64,000 bases of DNA from Gaeumannomyces sp. JS-464 (Eukaryota > Ascomycota > Sordariomycetes > Magnaporthales > Magnaporthaceae). A model generated the notes under the pieces. It was not told where the DNA came from, ran no database searches, and was given only the letters and a program-made list of their open reading frames with translations. The position numbers and the translations under genes were made by a program. Shown piece after piece: positions 1 through 12,233 of this stretch (its first letter is position 1; each line of letters starts with the position of its first letter). Location: positions 1,054,001 through 1,118,000 of the forward strand of contig NGZR01000006.1 of the NCBI GenBank assembly GCA_002197995.1, written 5' to 3'.

Positions 1-1143
1 GTAGACCAGCAAGCCGACGAGGAGCTCGACGCTGCGCTCGCCGCCAGCGACGAACTTGAGGCCGAGGATCTTGCGGAACTCCTCGTCGTACAGGCTGCCC
101 CTGCCGCCGCGCAGGGCGACGCGCGCCCCGCTGGCAGCGGCCAGGACGGCGAGCAGCACAAAGGGGCGGTCGCGGGCCAGGCCGGGCACGGTGTCGCGCT
201 CGCCGACGGCGGCCACGGGGAAGTACGGGTCCATGCCGCGGCGGAAGGCGGCCAGGAGCGCGGCGGCGCTGTCGAGGTTGAACTGCGGGCGGCGCAGGCC
301 CAGGGACAGCGGCGAGGCCGGCTCGGTGCTGGGCCGCGCGGACGAGAAGGTGGTGGTGGTGGCGCTGGTGGTGGCGGCGCTGTGGCCCGTCGACGAGGGC
401 GTGGTGGCCGAGGCGGTGCGGGTGCTGCTGCTCCCGACGCCGCCGTTGGCCATGACGCTGCCGGCGTCGTCGTCGAAGAAGTTGCCGTCGAAGGGCGGGG
501 ACGGCATGAGGCGGTCGAGGTAGGCCTCGTGCGAGTCCCGCAGCACGGCCAGCGGGTCTTCTAGATGCTCCTCCTTGGGCAGGGGGACGTCAATCGTGAA
601 GGTTTTGGAGGGGCCCGGTGGTGGCGGCGGTCTCTCTGCTGCCGATATTCTGTTTGGTGCAGCGGAGTCGAGGAGTTTGTGTTAGTAAAAGGGACAAGAA
701 GCCTACATACGTGTATACCCCCATAGCCGCCTATCTACAGAGATACCTATACACCTGGGAGTGTAACAGTCCAGGGGCAACGCACTGTTTGGATAATCTT
801 GGGCGCCTGGTACGCGGACCGGTCTTGAAGACGCATTCGCGCTTTGATTCTAAGCATCTATTAATTAGATGATAGATGGAGGAGGAGAAGTCAGCAGGCT
901 GGAAGGTCTACTGATAACCCAGGACCCGGGGAGAGTCGAGGCAGGGCCGGGAGGCTGCGCTAAGCACCCACCTGCGGCAAATGCCTGGCTGTCTACTCGA
1001 AGTGCACTTGACCTTGGCTGCGCGACAGCTTTCGCAAGCGTAGGTCATCTTGGTCTGCGGGCCCTGGGAGGCGCCACTGGCGCTGCCATCACCAGCGCAG
1101 CTGGGGCATTGGCATTGGAATTTGGGCTGGTGAAGTGATCCAT
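1..1143 (-). CDS. Zn(II)2Cys6 fungal transcription factor (3' end outside window)
   Basis: Sequence-specific nuclear regulator of the Gal4-type Zn2Cys6 class; target genes unknown. Exon 1 ends at 972 and carries CESCRAAKVKC (CxxCx6C). Exon 2 (857-747) supplies the second half, CLESKRECVFKTGPRTRRPR. Exon 3 starts at 649 and runs off the window edge, beginning with a proline run and PSKTFTIDVPLP, then an S/T-rich linker and the start of a helical region typical of the fungal-specific TF middle homology domain. Introns 858-971 and 650-746 have GT/AG ends, and the second contains ACTAAC. The best start is ATG at 1143 (CCATGG context, MDHFTSPN), but that frame reaches the zinc cluster only if one base is missing in the GGG near 1066-1068. 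The in-frame alternative is ATG 1258. The class is certain; the start is not. Confidence 0.88.
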
Positions 1144-1940
1144 GGTGTGCAGCCCACGTGTGGACAGGTGTGTCTTTCTCGCTTGTCAGCTCCACATGGA
1201 CCTTGGGAGGGAGGGATGGCTGGGGCAGATTGTGGATGGATCGAGGCTCCAGCGGCATCAGCAGGGCGCGATAGAGGCAGAAGCTGAAGCCGGGTCGGTC
1301 AAATCTCCGACTGGGTTCGGGCAGTCGCTTCCAGGCGCGGGCAGCCAGCTGCCTTGTGTCCGTGGGGATCTGGCGAGTTTAAGAAACCCCGAGGCAAACC
1401 GAGTCCGAAGCCTCCGACCCCCGTCGGTGTCTCAGGAGCCAAAGACGCCCGCGGGCGCCGTCAACTGATGCTGACCCCTGCAGGGCCGGCAGCAGGCCCA
1501 GGCAGCCTCCGGCACTTTGTCAGCAGGGCCTGGCAAGGTCCAGGCCCTGGTGGGTTGGGGGCATTTCGTTTGATGGGCCGTGGAGCCGCACGGTGCAGCC
1601 TGCCAATTGAGGATAAAAATTGGAAACATCGTCATAAGCCCGCGAGGATGGAGCTCGGAATGCAGCGTCATGATATGTGCCAAAGCCATCCGCCTTATTA
1701 ATACAAGCTCGACATCGTCTAGAAACATAGGCATGCTCAAAAGACGTGCAGGGCTCATGCGCCGCACACGAGGAATAGAGTTGCCCGAACGACGCCAGTC
1801 TCAACCGAATCGGTCTGATGGCGCTTCACACTGCTGTCAGCCGCCTCCCGGAAATGCGAGATGCAATAAACAATATCTCGCCGTCTTACAAACACCCAAA
1901 GCACCCCAAATAGAAACAGCACAAGCGGACTCCGAGCCCT

Positions 1941-4109
1941 TTACGGCAATCCCATAAACAGTTCTAGCATCTTGGGATAGTTGGCGTCCCCAGCCCTGTC
2001 ACGGGGTCCCATCCATCGACGGCCTCGAACCCGTCGGTGCCGCAGCCTGGGTTCTTGCCGTTGGTGATGTCGTTGAGCACTTCTGGGTGCTCGTACAGGA
2101 CCGCGTTGACAAACCCGACCGCCGACTTGCCCGCCGCGATACGCTTTTCGTTGATGAGCGTCAGCATCGACGCGAAGACGGGCGCCGATGCTGATCAAAC
2201 GCCTGATAGTCAGCAAATGGTAGATCAGGGAGCCAGAAACACCACGCTCGGCATACCGGATGTGCCATATGACAGGGTGAAGTTTCCATCGACGGCGACG
2301 ACGTAGTTGGCCCCGTTGGCGCCACGTCGGGGTACCCCCACACCGCCCTCGAGTTGTTGTACCTGTCAGGCCCATAGGGCGGCGCCGAGTTGGTAAAGTA
2401 CTCGCGCAAAGCCTTGGTCTGGTACGCCGGCGCCGCGAATACGTTCGAGAAGCCGCCGCCCGACCGGATCACCTTCTCGCACGCGCTCTCGGGCGTGTGC
2501 ACCGTCGACCCGTTCAGCACCTGCGTCGCCCCGACCGACGTCACCCAGGGGCAGGTGCTGGGGAACGAGGGGTTGAAGATCCCGGCGGTGCTGTTGCTTC
2601 TGCCCTCGATATACGCCCCCGTCGCCGGGTCCACGCACATGTTGCCATTACCCGCCACCCCCGAATCGCCCGACGAGAAAACAACCGATACTCCCCGCAG
2701 CCCGAGTTTCATGTACTCGAGGCACTGCCGCTGCTCGTATTTGTCGCCGAGGTCCGCCTCGTTGTAGCCGTAGCTGGTCGACAGCACGTTGGTGATGGCC
2801 GACGTGCCGCAGCCAACTCGAGGAGGGTACTGCCAATCGACGTTGGGGTCCTTGGAGCCGCCGCCGTCGAAGGAGCAGTAGTCGCCGTCGACGGCGTCCA
2901 AAAAGTTGTTGAAGCTCGCCGACTGCACCGGGTCGCCCACCTGGAACAGCGTCGCGCGCTGCGGGTGCACCAGCGCCATGGCGTACTGCAGGTCCAGAGA
3001 CGTCTCGCCGTCAAAGTCGAAGCCGCGGTCCTTGCGCTGCACCTCGCCGCCCGCCACTAGCGTCACGATCGGCTCCTTCCCCTTGAGCTGCGGCTCGAAC
3101 TTGGCGAACCACATGTCCATGTCCTCCTGTAGGAACGCCTGTGGCGAGTACTCGACCACGCCCAGCGAGTTGTTCCCCATGGCCGTCTCGCCCGGCGGGA
3201 GCGAGTACAGGGCCCGTAGGCACTGCGGCGTGATCATGGCGTCGCACTTGCTCAGCTCCACCACCAGGCTCGAGCTGTCGATCTTGTCGCCCTGCTTGGG
3301 GTGGAATCCCGAGTTCGGCTTCCCTAGCAGTCCGCGATGGCCCTCATCCTTCCCCTGCTTGTCGGCCATCACAAAACATGCCGGCGCCGCCGCCTCTGCG
3401 CTGCCACCCCTCCTCCGAGTCTTGCCGGCCCAGGAGAAGGTTCGCGTGCTCCTCCTCGGACAGCGCCAACCGCTTCCCCATCCTCCCTTCGCCCACCCGC
3501 CCGTCAAAGTGCACCGTCGGCGTCACGATGTCGACATGTCAACCACGTGTTCCGGCAGGTGGTACCCGTCGCAGGCAACGTGTCTCGCCCCGTGGTCCGC
3601 ATGCCGGTAAACGTGGTATTCGGTCCGCAGCAGGGCCTCGGCCTCGGCCGCCGTCGCCTCGAACGCGAGCCAGTTCCGGCCGCTGCTGAGCCGGACCCTG
3701 TCCCGCGCGATCCCGCCGTCCTCCTCGAGCCACCGCAGCACCGCCTCGACGCGGTGCCGCTCCGGCGCGAACGTCTCGACCACCCGCTCCGCGCTCCAGT
3801 GCTGCCCGTACCCGGGCGACGACGGGTGCGCCACGGCCGCCATGAACTCGGCCGCCCGCTCGAGGTTGCGCTGCGTCAGCCCGATCCGCATCGGGAGCGT
3901 CGCGCGCCCGTCCAGCCGCGAGTGCCGCCTCCAGGTGCCCCGCGCCGCTGGTGCCGGCTCGTGGAGGACGTGCCCTGCCGGCGGTGCCGGGCTGGCTGCG
4001 GGGTGTTGTCATGGCTCCGACTTTTGCGTTCGCTCCCTGCTGGGGCGGCTGCCGCTAATGACGCGACCGCGAGGACTGCGACGAGGAGGTTGAGGATCGC
4101 GGCTCCCAT
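1941..4109 (-). CDS. Sedolisin-family (S53) serine-carboxyl peptidase, secreted; several frame breaks
   Basis: Secreted acid endo/tripeptidyl-type peptidase with a pro-domain. It starts MGAAILNLLVAVLAVASLAA, a signal peptide. The pro-domain follows (VLHEP..., LPMRIGLTQRNLERAAEF, YGQHWS). The catalytic domain has GETSLDLQYAM (catalytic Glu and Asp), VVFSSGDSG (oxyanion Asp), YGTSASAPVFAS (nucleophile Ser) and GWDPVTGLGTP (calcium site). One intron splits YGTS/ASAP (donor GTATGC near 2263, acceptor CAG near 2190) and restores the active-site motif exactly. All key residues are present, but the reading frame changes at about 4000, 3537, 3390, 2321 and 1985, each time as if one base were lost. 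Full-length match with intact catalytic residues favours a real gene with consensus errors over a pseudogene, but five breaks keep that open. Confidence 0.85.
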
Positions 4110-4249
4110 GCTCGTGAAGCCAGAACTGGCGTCAATACAATGCGTGCAGAGAATGACAACGCAAACATGTGAATCGTTTTGATGCTACTTTTTGTCTGTC
4201 TCTGTCCTTCTTATGTGACCCCGGAGGACGGAGTACTAATAATACAGTG

Positions 4250-4284
<35 letters not shown>

Positions 4285-5261
4285 ACTAGAGTCTGTCATG
4301 TTTGCCGCGGCCCGGCTTCAAAAAAGTGGCCGTGGTGGTGTCTGTGTCTACGGTGCACTGCAGACAACGAGAAAAAGAACCGAATGACGCCTGCCCGGGG
4401 ATGCATCAAAATACCAGTCCTGCTCGCCGTGGATGCGTAGCGATGTGCGTGTTGTGGGTGAAACTCGTTTCAAAAAAAAAAAAAGACGGCTTTGACAGCC
4501 AGTTCGAACCGTGTTCCGACGGCGGAAGATGGGACCAATGGCCTGTCTACCCACCCACGAATGCCGTGACAGCCGTGACAGCCAACCCCATAACCCAGGG
4601 AAAGGAACCTGGCGTCTTTTACGTGCTTGAAGCGGCAGTGAAACAGTCTAGAACAGAGAGGCCGCTACATGAAAGAAAAAAAAAAAAGAAAAAAAAAAGC
4701 GCGGGCCGAATCACAGCGCTACTATTCCGTTGGCGTTCCTCACCATTGTTGTATTCCCCGACGGTCCCCCGTTGCCCTCGACTTGCGCGTAGGGGGCATG
4801 GTTGGCGTCTTCGGTCGAGCCGTGCCTAGTGCTTTGACCGGCAACCGGCACGTTTTTGGCTTTCAAATAGTCGCACGCGGCTTCAGATATGTGCCGGGGA
4901 GCAGAGTTGGCACTAGTGACAGGGGTGACTTGAGTTGGCGCGCAAAACATGGCGAATCGGGCCGGGCCAACCGAGGAGGGAGGGCTGTGTGGCGATGGTC
5001 TGTCTGGCCGTGATGTTTGATTCCACGACGGGGTCAGACAACCCAAAGGAGTGGGCTGGCTGGTCAAGGGCTTTTTTTTTTTTTTTTTTTTTTTCTTTTC
5101 TCTTCTTTCCGGAACCACACACTCTCGCTAGGTCGGCTACTGCCACAGCACAGCACGATAGTCGGCAAGCGAAATGATCTTCAGCGAGCTGTGGTGGGTA
5201 TCTTTGTCTATGAACTCGACTATCGAAAAAGAAGAAGCAAGAAAATGAATAGAAAGCAAAG
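4110..5261. other. Intergenic, no gene seen
   Basis: This lies between the sedolisin 5' end and the IPI3 3' end. It holds a TGCC tetranucleotide array (4248-4284), several A runs (4471-4483, 4676-4700) and a T run of about 20 at 5073-5094. No ORF with recognisable protein character was found. Confidence 0.6.
4248..4284. repeat. TGCC tetranucleotide microsatellite
   Basis: About nine uninterrupted copies of TGCC/CTGC lie upstream of the sedolisin start, in its promoter region. It is a likely length-polymorphic site. Confidence 0.95.
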
Positions 5262-6742
5262 CTATGGCTCCGAGGCAGCCTGCTTCTGCAGCACCTGCTT
5301 GTACAGCGCCCGCTGCTCGTTGATGATCTGCAGCAGCTCCTCATTCTGAAGCTGCAGGTTCACCTCGTTCTCGCTCGGCCCGCCGCTGCCACTCCCACTC
5401 CCACTCCCACCCCCACCCCCACCCGGGGACTGTTGCTGCTGATGCTGCTGGAACGCGAGCACGGCCTGCTCGAGCGCGTCCTGCCCGAACCCCGGCGTGG
5501 CGAGCAGCCTGTCGAACCTGCTCTGCCCGCCGCCCAAATCCCCCTCCAGCTGCGCCGTGAAGCTGTACCCCGCAGCGGCAGACGCGTTGGCGGCGCCGGG
5601 CTTCACGACCGTCGGGGTGCTCGTCAGCCTCGCGCGCGGCAGCGGCGGCACGAAGACGACGTTGCTCACGGCCGCGTTCAGGTCCGCCAGCTCCACGGGC
5701 GGGCCGTTGCCGCCGTCGGCCGCCAGGCTCCACTGCAGGATCTTGCCCTTTGCGTGGCCCGACAGCAGCACCGTGCCGTCGTAGCTGGTCGCCAGGCAGC
5801 TGGCGGGGCCGTAGGCGTCGAGGGGCGCCAGGCCGAAGGGGTTGGACGAGGACACCTGGACCGCGGTGGAGGCGGCCTCGGGGGCGTGCGCGCCGAGCAG
5901 CGGGGGGCTGCCGAACAGCTCCACCAGGTAAAGGCAGCCGTCGTCGGTCGCGACCGTCAGCGCGCGCGCGCAGGGGTCGAGGGCGGCGCAGAGCGGCATC
6001 GCGGGGAGCAGGAGGGTGCGCAGGGCGTGGCCGGTCAGGGGGTCCCAGACGACGCAGGTCTTGTCCCTTGACACGGAGACGCAGAGGGCGCCGCCCGAGG
6101 TCGGCGAGGCCGAGGCGGCGGACGGGTCGGCGGCGAGGGCGACGACGGCGGCGCGGTGGTTGGACAGGGTGCGCTCGGGCTCGTGCTCCGACGCCGGCTC
6201 CAGGGCCAGGAGCGAGGCGAGGGACCAGACGTGCACGTTGGAGTCGTCGGAGCCGCTCAGCACGTGGTGGGCCGTGGTGGCCAGGCAGGTCACGGCCTGG
6301 ACTGGCAGGCGGGGGCGTGGAGACTAGCCTTCCCGTGCAGTACTGTGTTTGGTTCGTGTTAGTGTGTATGAGACACATTAAACTACAGGTATAGCACACA
6401 ACATACCTCCCACAGCATGATCCGCCCCTCCGCGGTGCCCAGGACCAGGACATCGCCGGCCAGGGCTAGGCAGCGGATCCTCTCGGGGAAGGGCACGTAG
6501 GCCTCCTGGTTGCCCCTCAAGCGCGAGTAGACGTGCAGGGCGGCCTTGCCGTCCTGGGCGGCGAACACGTGACTGTCGTTGACGGCCAGGCAGTTTGGCG
6601 GGGCCGAGTTCTTCTTGAAGGTGCCTTTGACCGAGTAGGCCGGGCTGAGGGTGTGGACGTAGATGCCGACGTCCTTGGCGATGCTGGTGTTGCTGGTCAG
6701 AGGGGGACCACAGATGGCCGAGACGAACTCCTCGGACAGCAT
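5262..6742 (-). CDS. IPI3: Pre-rRNA processing WD40 protein Ipi3 (Rix1/rixosome complex)
   Basis: WD40 propeller subunit of the nucleolar/nuclear Rix1-Ipi1-Ipi3 complex, which acts in ITS2 processing and 60S maturation. Exon 1 starts MLSEEFVSAICGPP (6742) and contains IAKDVGIYVHTLSP and PERIRCLAL; it ends LWE at 6407. A 64 nt intron (6343-6406, GTATGT...CACAG) leads into YCTGRLVSTP. Downstream WD motifs include SGSDDSNVHVWS and SRDKTCVVWD. The C-terminus is a Gly/Ser linker and a coiled-coil (NLQLQNEELLQIINEQ), as in Ipi3 homologues. The frame between STPP and PVQAVTCLA closes only if the G run at 6311-6315 is one base short. An upstream in-frame ATG at 6769 would add nine residues; the shorter start fits the family better. 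Confidence 0.92.
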
Positions 6743-9736
6743 GTCGCCTGCCTCCTCGGGCGTATGCACCGGACGTGTCCTATCCCTTGCTTTCCCAGCC
6801 AGCCCCAGACACCGTTTTTTTCGATGTCCGTCGTTTCGGCCGTTTCAACGGACTGGGCTGTATGCGTGTTCCAGGCTATTTTTCAACGCCGCCCTGCATG
6901 AACCCTGCCACCAACGGGGAGGTCTCGGGGTGCCTCGTGGGCAAGATGTTTCGTTGATCTGCTGTGGTATGGAAGCTGTGTTCGTCAAGGGCCTCACGTG
7001 GCTGCGTGTGCTGCCGTCAATCTCAACTTGCAGAGAAGAAAATTTCCTGGCAGGGAAGGGGCTCCGTGCGGATTGTGGGGTGCAAACACAGTGGGAATTC
7101 CAAGCAGCCACACAGGTTGGGTCAAGCACGGGCTCCTTCGAACTGTGTGGATCTGTGCCTCGTCGACTCGGTTCGCGCCCAGTGGGTGTGCTGAATGGAC
7201 TTCCACAACAAGACACAGCTGCTGCCGCCACCATTCCAACAACAAGCGACAAGACAAACAAAAGCAATCAGTGAATGCGCCAAACCAACCACCACCCGGC
7301 ATCCACCTGCGCCCATTGCCATCTATTTGTCAGGTCAATGCAAAATTATCGTCGATCAAAGGAGCTATTGGGGTCTCGGACTCGCGTGAAAAGCAAGGGC
7401 GAACGCCTCGTGGGGATCAAAAAAGCAAGCTGGAGCGTCGTGTTCCAAGACCTGCAGCAGCGCGTTTGGCGCGTTGGTTCGGAGGCGTTGAGCTGTCCGA
7501 TCTTGACAGCAAGACATTCGAGACAAGACGGCACACCATACTTTGCTCTCTGTCGGTTGATCTGCCCGGAGGTCAAGGCCTCGACCAGAGCGACTGTCGC
7601 CTCGCCAAGCTGCAGTCTGACCATCACCTCTGGGAATCCCCAAAGGAGAGAGCGGTGCGCACAGGCCCCGAGATCGTCAAGCCGCATGAAATATTTCATC
7701 CTCCTTGCTTTTTCTTTTTTTCTCTTTCCTTTTTTTTCTTTTCTTTTTTCCCCCTTCCTTTCTCCTCCTTCTACCTTTCTTTCTTTTTCTCCCTTCCCTG
7801 CTGCCCTCGGTATCGTTTCCCATTTCCCCACTACCGTCGGCTAGAGCTGTTTGTCTTTCGTTTTGTGCTCCCTGAGCTCGAGCCTCTTCCCCCTCCCGAG
7901 TGGCGTGGCCATCTTCCGCTGCCTCCTCGGTCTGATTTGGCAGGGCCCGCGCGAGCACCGAGGTTTCGAGTGAACACCCGCATGCCAGTCGCACTGATGG
8001 CCTTCCCGAGAGCTTGGCATACTCTCTCTCCTTTTCTGCACATGTGCCCTCCATTCTTGTGACTTCTCGCCCGCTGCAGTGCAGCCGTGTACGTGCAGCA
8101 GCACCATGCCAGGCCCAAGGGGAAAACGAGAAAACTGTCCACAATGCTCCTAGGCAGCGTCGCACGTCGCACATTGCAGTACCCTCTCGATGCGGCTATC
8201 CGTCCGTCGCCCGCCTCGACGGCGCCCGCGGGCCCATCTGCCTCGCTCAGTTTTCCGTTGCCGAGTTTCGGACCATGCTGGACTCCACCATCTCCATCCA
8301 CGCGTTTCGCAGCGGGCGAAAAGAAAGAAAGACGCAGGGGGTCGGTGGCTGCCCGGCGTTGTACAGACGCAGCTCGAGCCCAGAGACATGATCCCATCTC
8401 GATCCGATGAAGCTACCACGCACATAGTACATGGTTTCCCTGGGGAGCACTGCTGACCACGTAGTACTTGGCTTGCCGCCGTCGTATGGTGCGAGAAATG
8501 GTTCGCCTCCTTTCCGGCCATCAAACAGAGTCAGACGGAAGTCCTTGCTGAGCCGTGTGCCTGTTTGCCCGTCACCGGGGCAGCACCTCCCTTCTCGACC
8601 TCCCACACATTCCTAGCGCCCGCCGTCGCCCTCAACGTTTTGTCTGCTAGCCTCTGGCGTCAGCTTTTAGCTGCAGCCCGTGACTGGCAGACAGCCACTG
8701 AACCACGCCTAGTGGACGCAAGCCAACCGGCGGCGTTATGCCCTCCCTCAGCGTCGCTTTCGCACTTGCTTTTCGACTTGGAGCCGTCTTTGCTTTTCGC
8801 TGTCCACCAAATTAGACCCCTGTTTTTTTCTCCCCCCTTCCTTTTTACCCCCTCTCCCCTTTGCGCCTCCGCCCATGGCATCCACCTTCTCTTGGACTGT
8901 ACGACGTTGTCTCAGCCAGCCGACGCCGCACATCCCCTCGACTGATTCGCGAATCGACTACAACTAGGGCGGTGCCACCCCGAAGCTGGAGGGACCGAGG
9001 CGTCGTTGCAATGGAGGTCAAAGCAGAGTACAGAGCTGTGCTGCTTGTGGTTGTGCCTGTGTATTTTTGGTGTGCCTGTGGCCGCTAGCGTGAGGGATAT
9101 GGATGGCATCGCGTTGCCTGCTTTGGCTTGGCAACTCGTTGCGTTGCAACCATCACGACCCCCTGCCTTGCCCTCCATCCCCAACTCGGGCAGGTCACCA
9201 TCCGGAGAATTTAAGAATACCAGTATAAAGTCTAAGCGCCACCCTTGCCTTCCATAGCGGCACCGAGCTCCATTCCTGCCGGCCTTCTCCCCTCCCGTCC
9301 GCACGTACATCTACTAGCACATACCTGTACCTACTCAGTGTTCGCATCAGGACACCTACATATCGAGCCACCCGCTGGCCCGAGTTCCTTGGCTTTTCCT
9401 GGCCAGCGCCCTAGTTGTACAAGAACCTCTTACTCGTGCGAGGCGCGGTAGGGATCCGTGTTTATATTGACCTCGCATCGTGCACCCAGTCTCCCAGCAG
9501 AGGAGCAAGAAAAAGCCACCCTGCGTGCGACGTGAGCGCCGCGTGCGAGTGGAACAAAACGAAGGAAAAACCAGAGGGTCGAGGGATGTGCACAGCGTCC
9601 GGTCCAGGCCCCCAGCCGCAAGCGTTTGCTCCACAGCCGTTGCTGGACTGTTTCCAGCCGATTAAATCCCGCCCGCTCTGCACTCGTTTCGTGCGTCCAC
9701 CTCTCCCGGTGGAGGCCAGAGCAGTGCCTCGACAAT
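6743..9736. other. Long intergenic/5' regulatory region, no gene seen
   Basis: This interval separates the divergently transcribed IPI3 (-) and the hypothetical gene starting at 9737 (+). It contains a long pyrimidine tract on the plus strand (about 7700-7800, C/T only for long stretches), a shorter one at 8820-8860 and pyrimidine-rich stretches nearer 9300, typical of filamentous-fungal promoters and 5' UTRs. The ORFs here are overlapping and show no recognisable domain. I see no supported gene. Confidence 0.5.
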
Positions 9737-12233
9737 ATGGGGTGCAACTTTCCCGAAATTCTTGCATGGGACCTCGAGAAATCCGAAGCCATCTTCACCT
9801 CCAGGCACATGACATCGGGCACCCCAAGCTCGGCAGTGGCCGCCGTCGACCGGGATCTTCACTACAACCTTCACGACATGATGCCGAGTTCAGACGAGCC
9901 CTCTTCCCCCTGCCGACCGCGCGACCTCAAAAGGGTACGTTCCTTTCGGGGGCTTAGAGACCTCGCCGAGGAGAGCGAGCCCGAGCTGCCATCGCCGCCC
10001 CTGTCTCCCACGGCGCTGGAGAAGCGGCCACAACAGCCACAACGACTGCAACAGCAAGAACACCCACGACCTCGGCTGGCCCTTGTGGCTCAAGCTGACC
10101 GCCGGCCCTTCATGGACGATGTTGAAGACGCAGTCGTGCTGCCCTGGCTGTCAGAGCACGGCCCAGGCAGTTCCTCCAGCAGTGAGTCTTCACCGTCGTC
10201 GTTCGAAATGGAGCCCATTCCGATGCGGCGGCGCCACCAGTCAGTGGCGACGGCCGCCACCTCGGTGACGTCCGGCAGGCGCTCCTCCACCACCTCCGGC
10301 CCGCAGGCGCTGACGTCGCCGGGTCACGGCCCTGCAGAGAGCTGGGTAGACCTGGAGCCCGACTTTGCCGACACCCATGCGGCAGACTCTGGATTCGGCA
10401 TTGCGGCTGGCCCCATTGGCCACGCCTACGCGCCCACCAGCACTCTCGAACCCGCTCCGTCTATCTCCGACGTGGCATCGCTAGTCCAGGGTGGCCTCTC
10501 GGTCCCTCGGCGTCGATCGTCCCTTCGCCATCGCCGCTCGCCAAAGCAGCTTGAAGACTATCATTTCATCGCAGATAGTGCCGCAAGGCCATCTCTCGGC
10601 TATACCAGGAGCGAAACACCTCGCTCCCCCTTGTCTCCCACATTCAACGACAAATCACACTATACCGTAGCTCCTCGCCCTCGGAGTGGCCAGCAGACGG
10701 ACGATCAGGTTTCATCTGTCTACAACTCGGGAAGCCCGCCAGCCTCCGACTCCGGCGACGGCGAGAAACGCTCGGGCGAGTACCGCGGCAGCTTCGATGC
10801 AGGCCGCAAGACGGGCAGCAAGAGCCCCAAAGCCGTGCGGTGGAATGGCCCCGCCGACACCGATGTCAGCCTAGATCCCACCGTCGGCATGGCCTTTACA
10901 TCACCGCTTCGCTCGGCCCCAGACCTGGGAGCCCCGGCACCACCTATCCCCTGCCGCCCGATGTCATCGAGACGCTCATGGTATCGACGGCGTGCTTCCC
11001 AGAGACGATGCTTCTTTGCTCGAGCCTCTCGATCGAGACCATCAGAGCCTATTCACGAAAGTTGCGGCGACTCAATTCTCAAGAGAACGCCGAGGCCCGC
11101 TCTCTTTTGCTCGCAACGCCAAGCCCGTCGTCTGCGTCGCTCCCGACATGCACACAGTCACCAACGTCGCCCCACAAACGTTGGCGACTGGCAAACATCC
11201 TGCCCAAAAAGTCGTCGGCAAGCCTGAGTTCCCACCGCGAGGGCTGGTCATATCAGTCTCGCCACGACCGCCATGGGCAGCATCACCATGCTCTTCGTGG
11301 TGACCTCCCTACAAACAAAACGCCGGCAAGGACACACTACCAGGGCTCGCTGGTCTGCCCAGACTTTGCCCGCTTTAAAACAGTGTTCCCAGGAGCCGCC
11401 GACTACCTCTGCGACGCGCTTTACGCCCACATAGTAGCGCACAACTACATCGTACTGCTTTGTGACGCCGCTGCCGCTGCCGCATTGGCGAACATGTCAT
11501 CCGCCCCTGATTACTACCCCCGCCCTTCCTTCTCCAGCAGCCCCTCGTTCCCCTTGCGCCGCGGGAGCGCTACCAGTAGTAGCAGTGGTGGTGGCGGCAA
11601 CGACGACAGCAACCGCAGGATACCCAAGAAGGCGGCACATCTCCTTGGCCTCAGCAGGGCGCCGCCGGGTCCGCCACCGCCCCAGGGAGACCAGGCACGG
11701 CAACCTCGACGCCGCCCGGCACCGGGACGGCGACTCAGGCGTCCATCGTCCGGGTCCACGCAGCCGAGCTCGGAATAGTGGACCTTGGTGGGACCGCCAG
11801 CGGCGCTGCCAGCATCGCCAGTGGCCGCCACCGCCGGGCGCTGACCATGGGCAGCGGCAGCGGCGGGAACAGGCTGACGTCTAGACGCCGCGGGCGCGAT
11901 GGGTCCACGGTCTCGGCGCCGCCTCCGTCACGAGGCGGCGGCGGCGGTGGTGCTGTCCCGAGCGGCGGCGGAGGCAACAAGGCGCAGAACGGCCCCGAGT
12001 CGGAGGCCTCGCTTCGTGGCTTGCGGGATGCGCTGGGTCGGTGCGTCATCAACCTCATCACGACGGTCAAGCTGACGACGGAAGGTTCTGCCGCGAGCCC
12101 GGCGTGCGGCGTAGGGGCAGGCAGTGGAAGTAGCATCCGCGGAGCGGCAGGCGTGATGAGGCAGGATGAGGTTGACCCTTGGCTTGTCCGCGCGCTGTGT
12201 GAGATGGTCCGGTGTTGCGAGGACGCCGCTTGA
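9737..12233 (+). CDS. Conserved-looking fungal hypothetical protein, long and mostly disordered
   Basis: Function unknown. The start at 9737 (MGCNFPEILAWDLEKSEAIF) has A at -3. The N-terminal half is low-complexity and rich in Ser, Pro and Arg, with RSFRGLRDLAEESEPELPSP and many SP/RS sites. More ordered segments are PPDVIETLMVSTACFPETML, VCPDFARFKTVFPGAADYLC and, near the end, SLRGLRDALGRCVINLITTV and EVDPWLVRALCEMVRCCEDA. The product is about 830 residues if read as one protein. Three frames must be joined: one lost C in the run at 10948-10951 and one lost G at 11667-11669 restore continuity without introns. The hydrophobic segments suggest a scaffold or regulatory protein, but I assign no function. 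Continuous protein-like character across all three frames supports a single gene. Confidence 0.7.

Noticed and set aside
6743..9736. Overlapping ORFs in the IPI3 upstream region
   Set aside because: They follow pyrimidine tracts and opposite-strand shadows; none has a motif.
9626..9736. Upstream in-frame Met at 9626 as the start of the hypothetical gene
   Set aside because: The extra 37 residues lack any pattern; the ATG at 9737 has a better context and begins the ordered segment.
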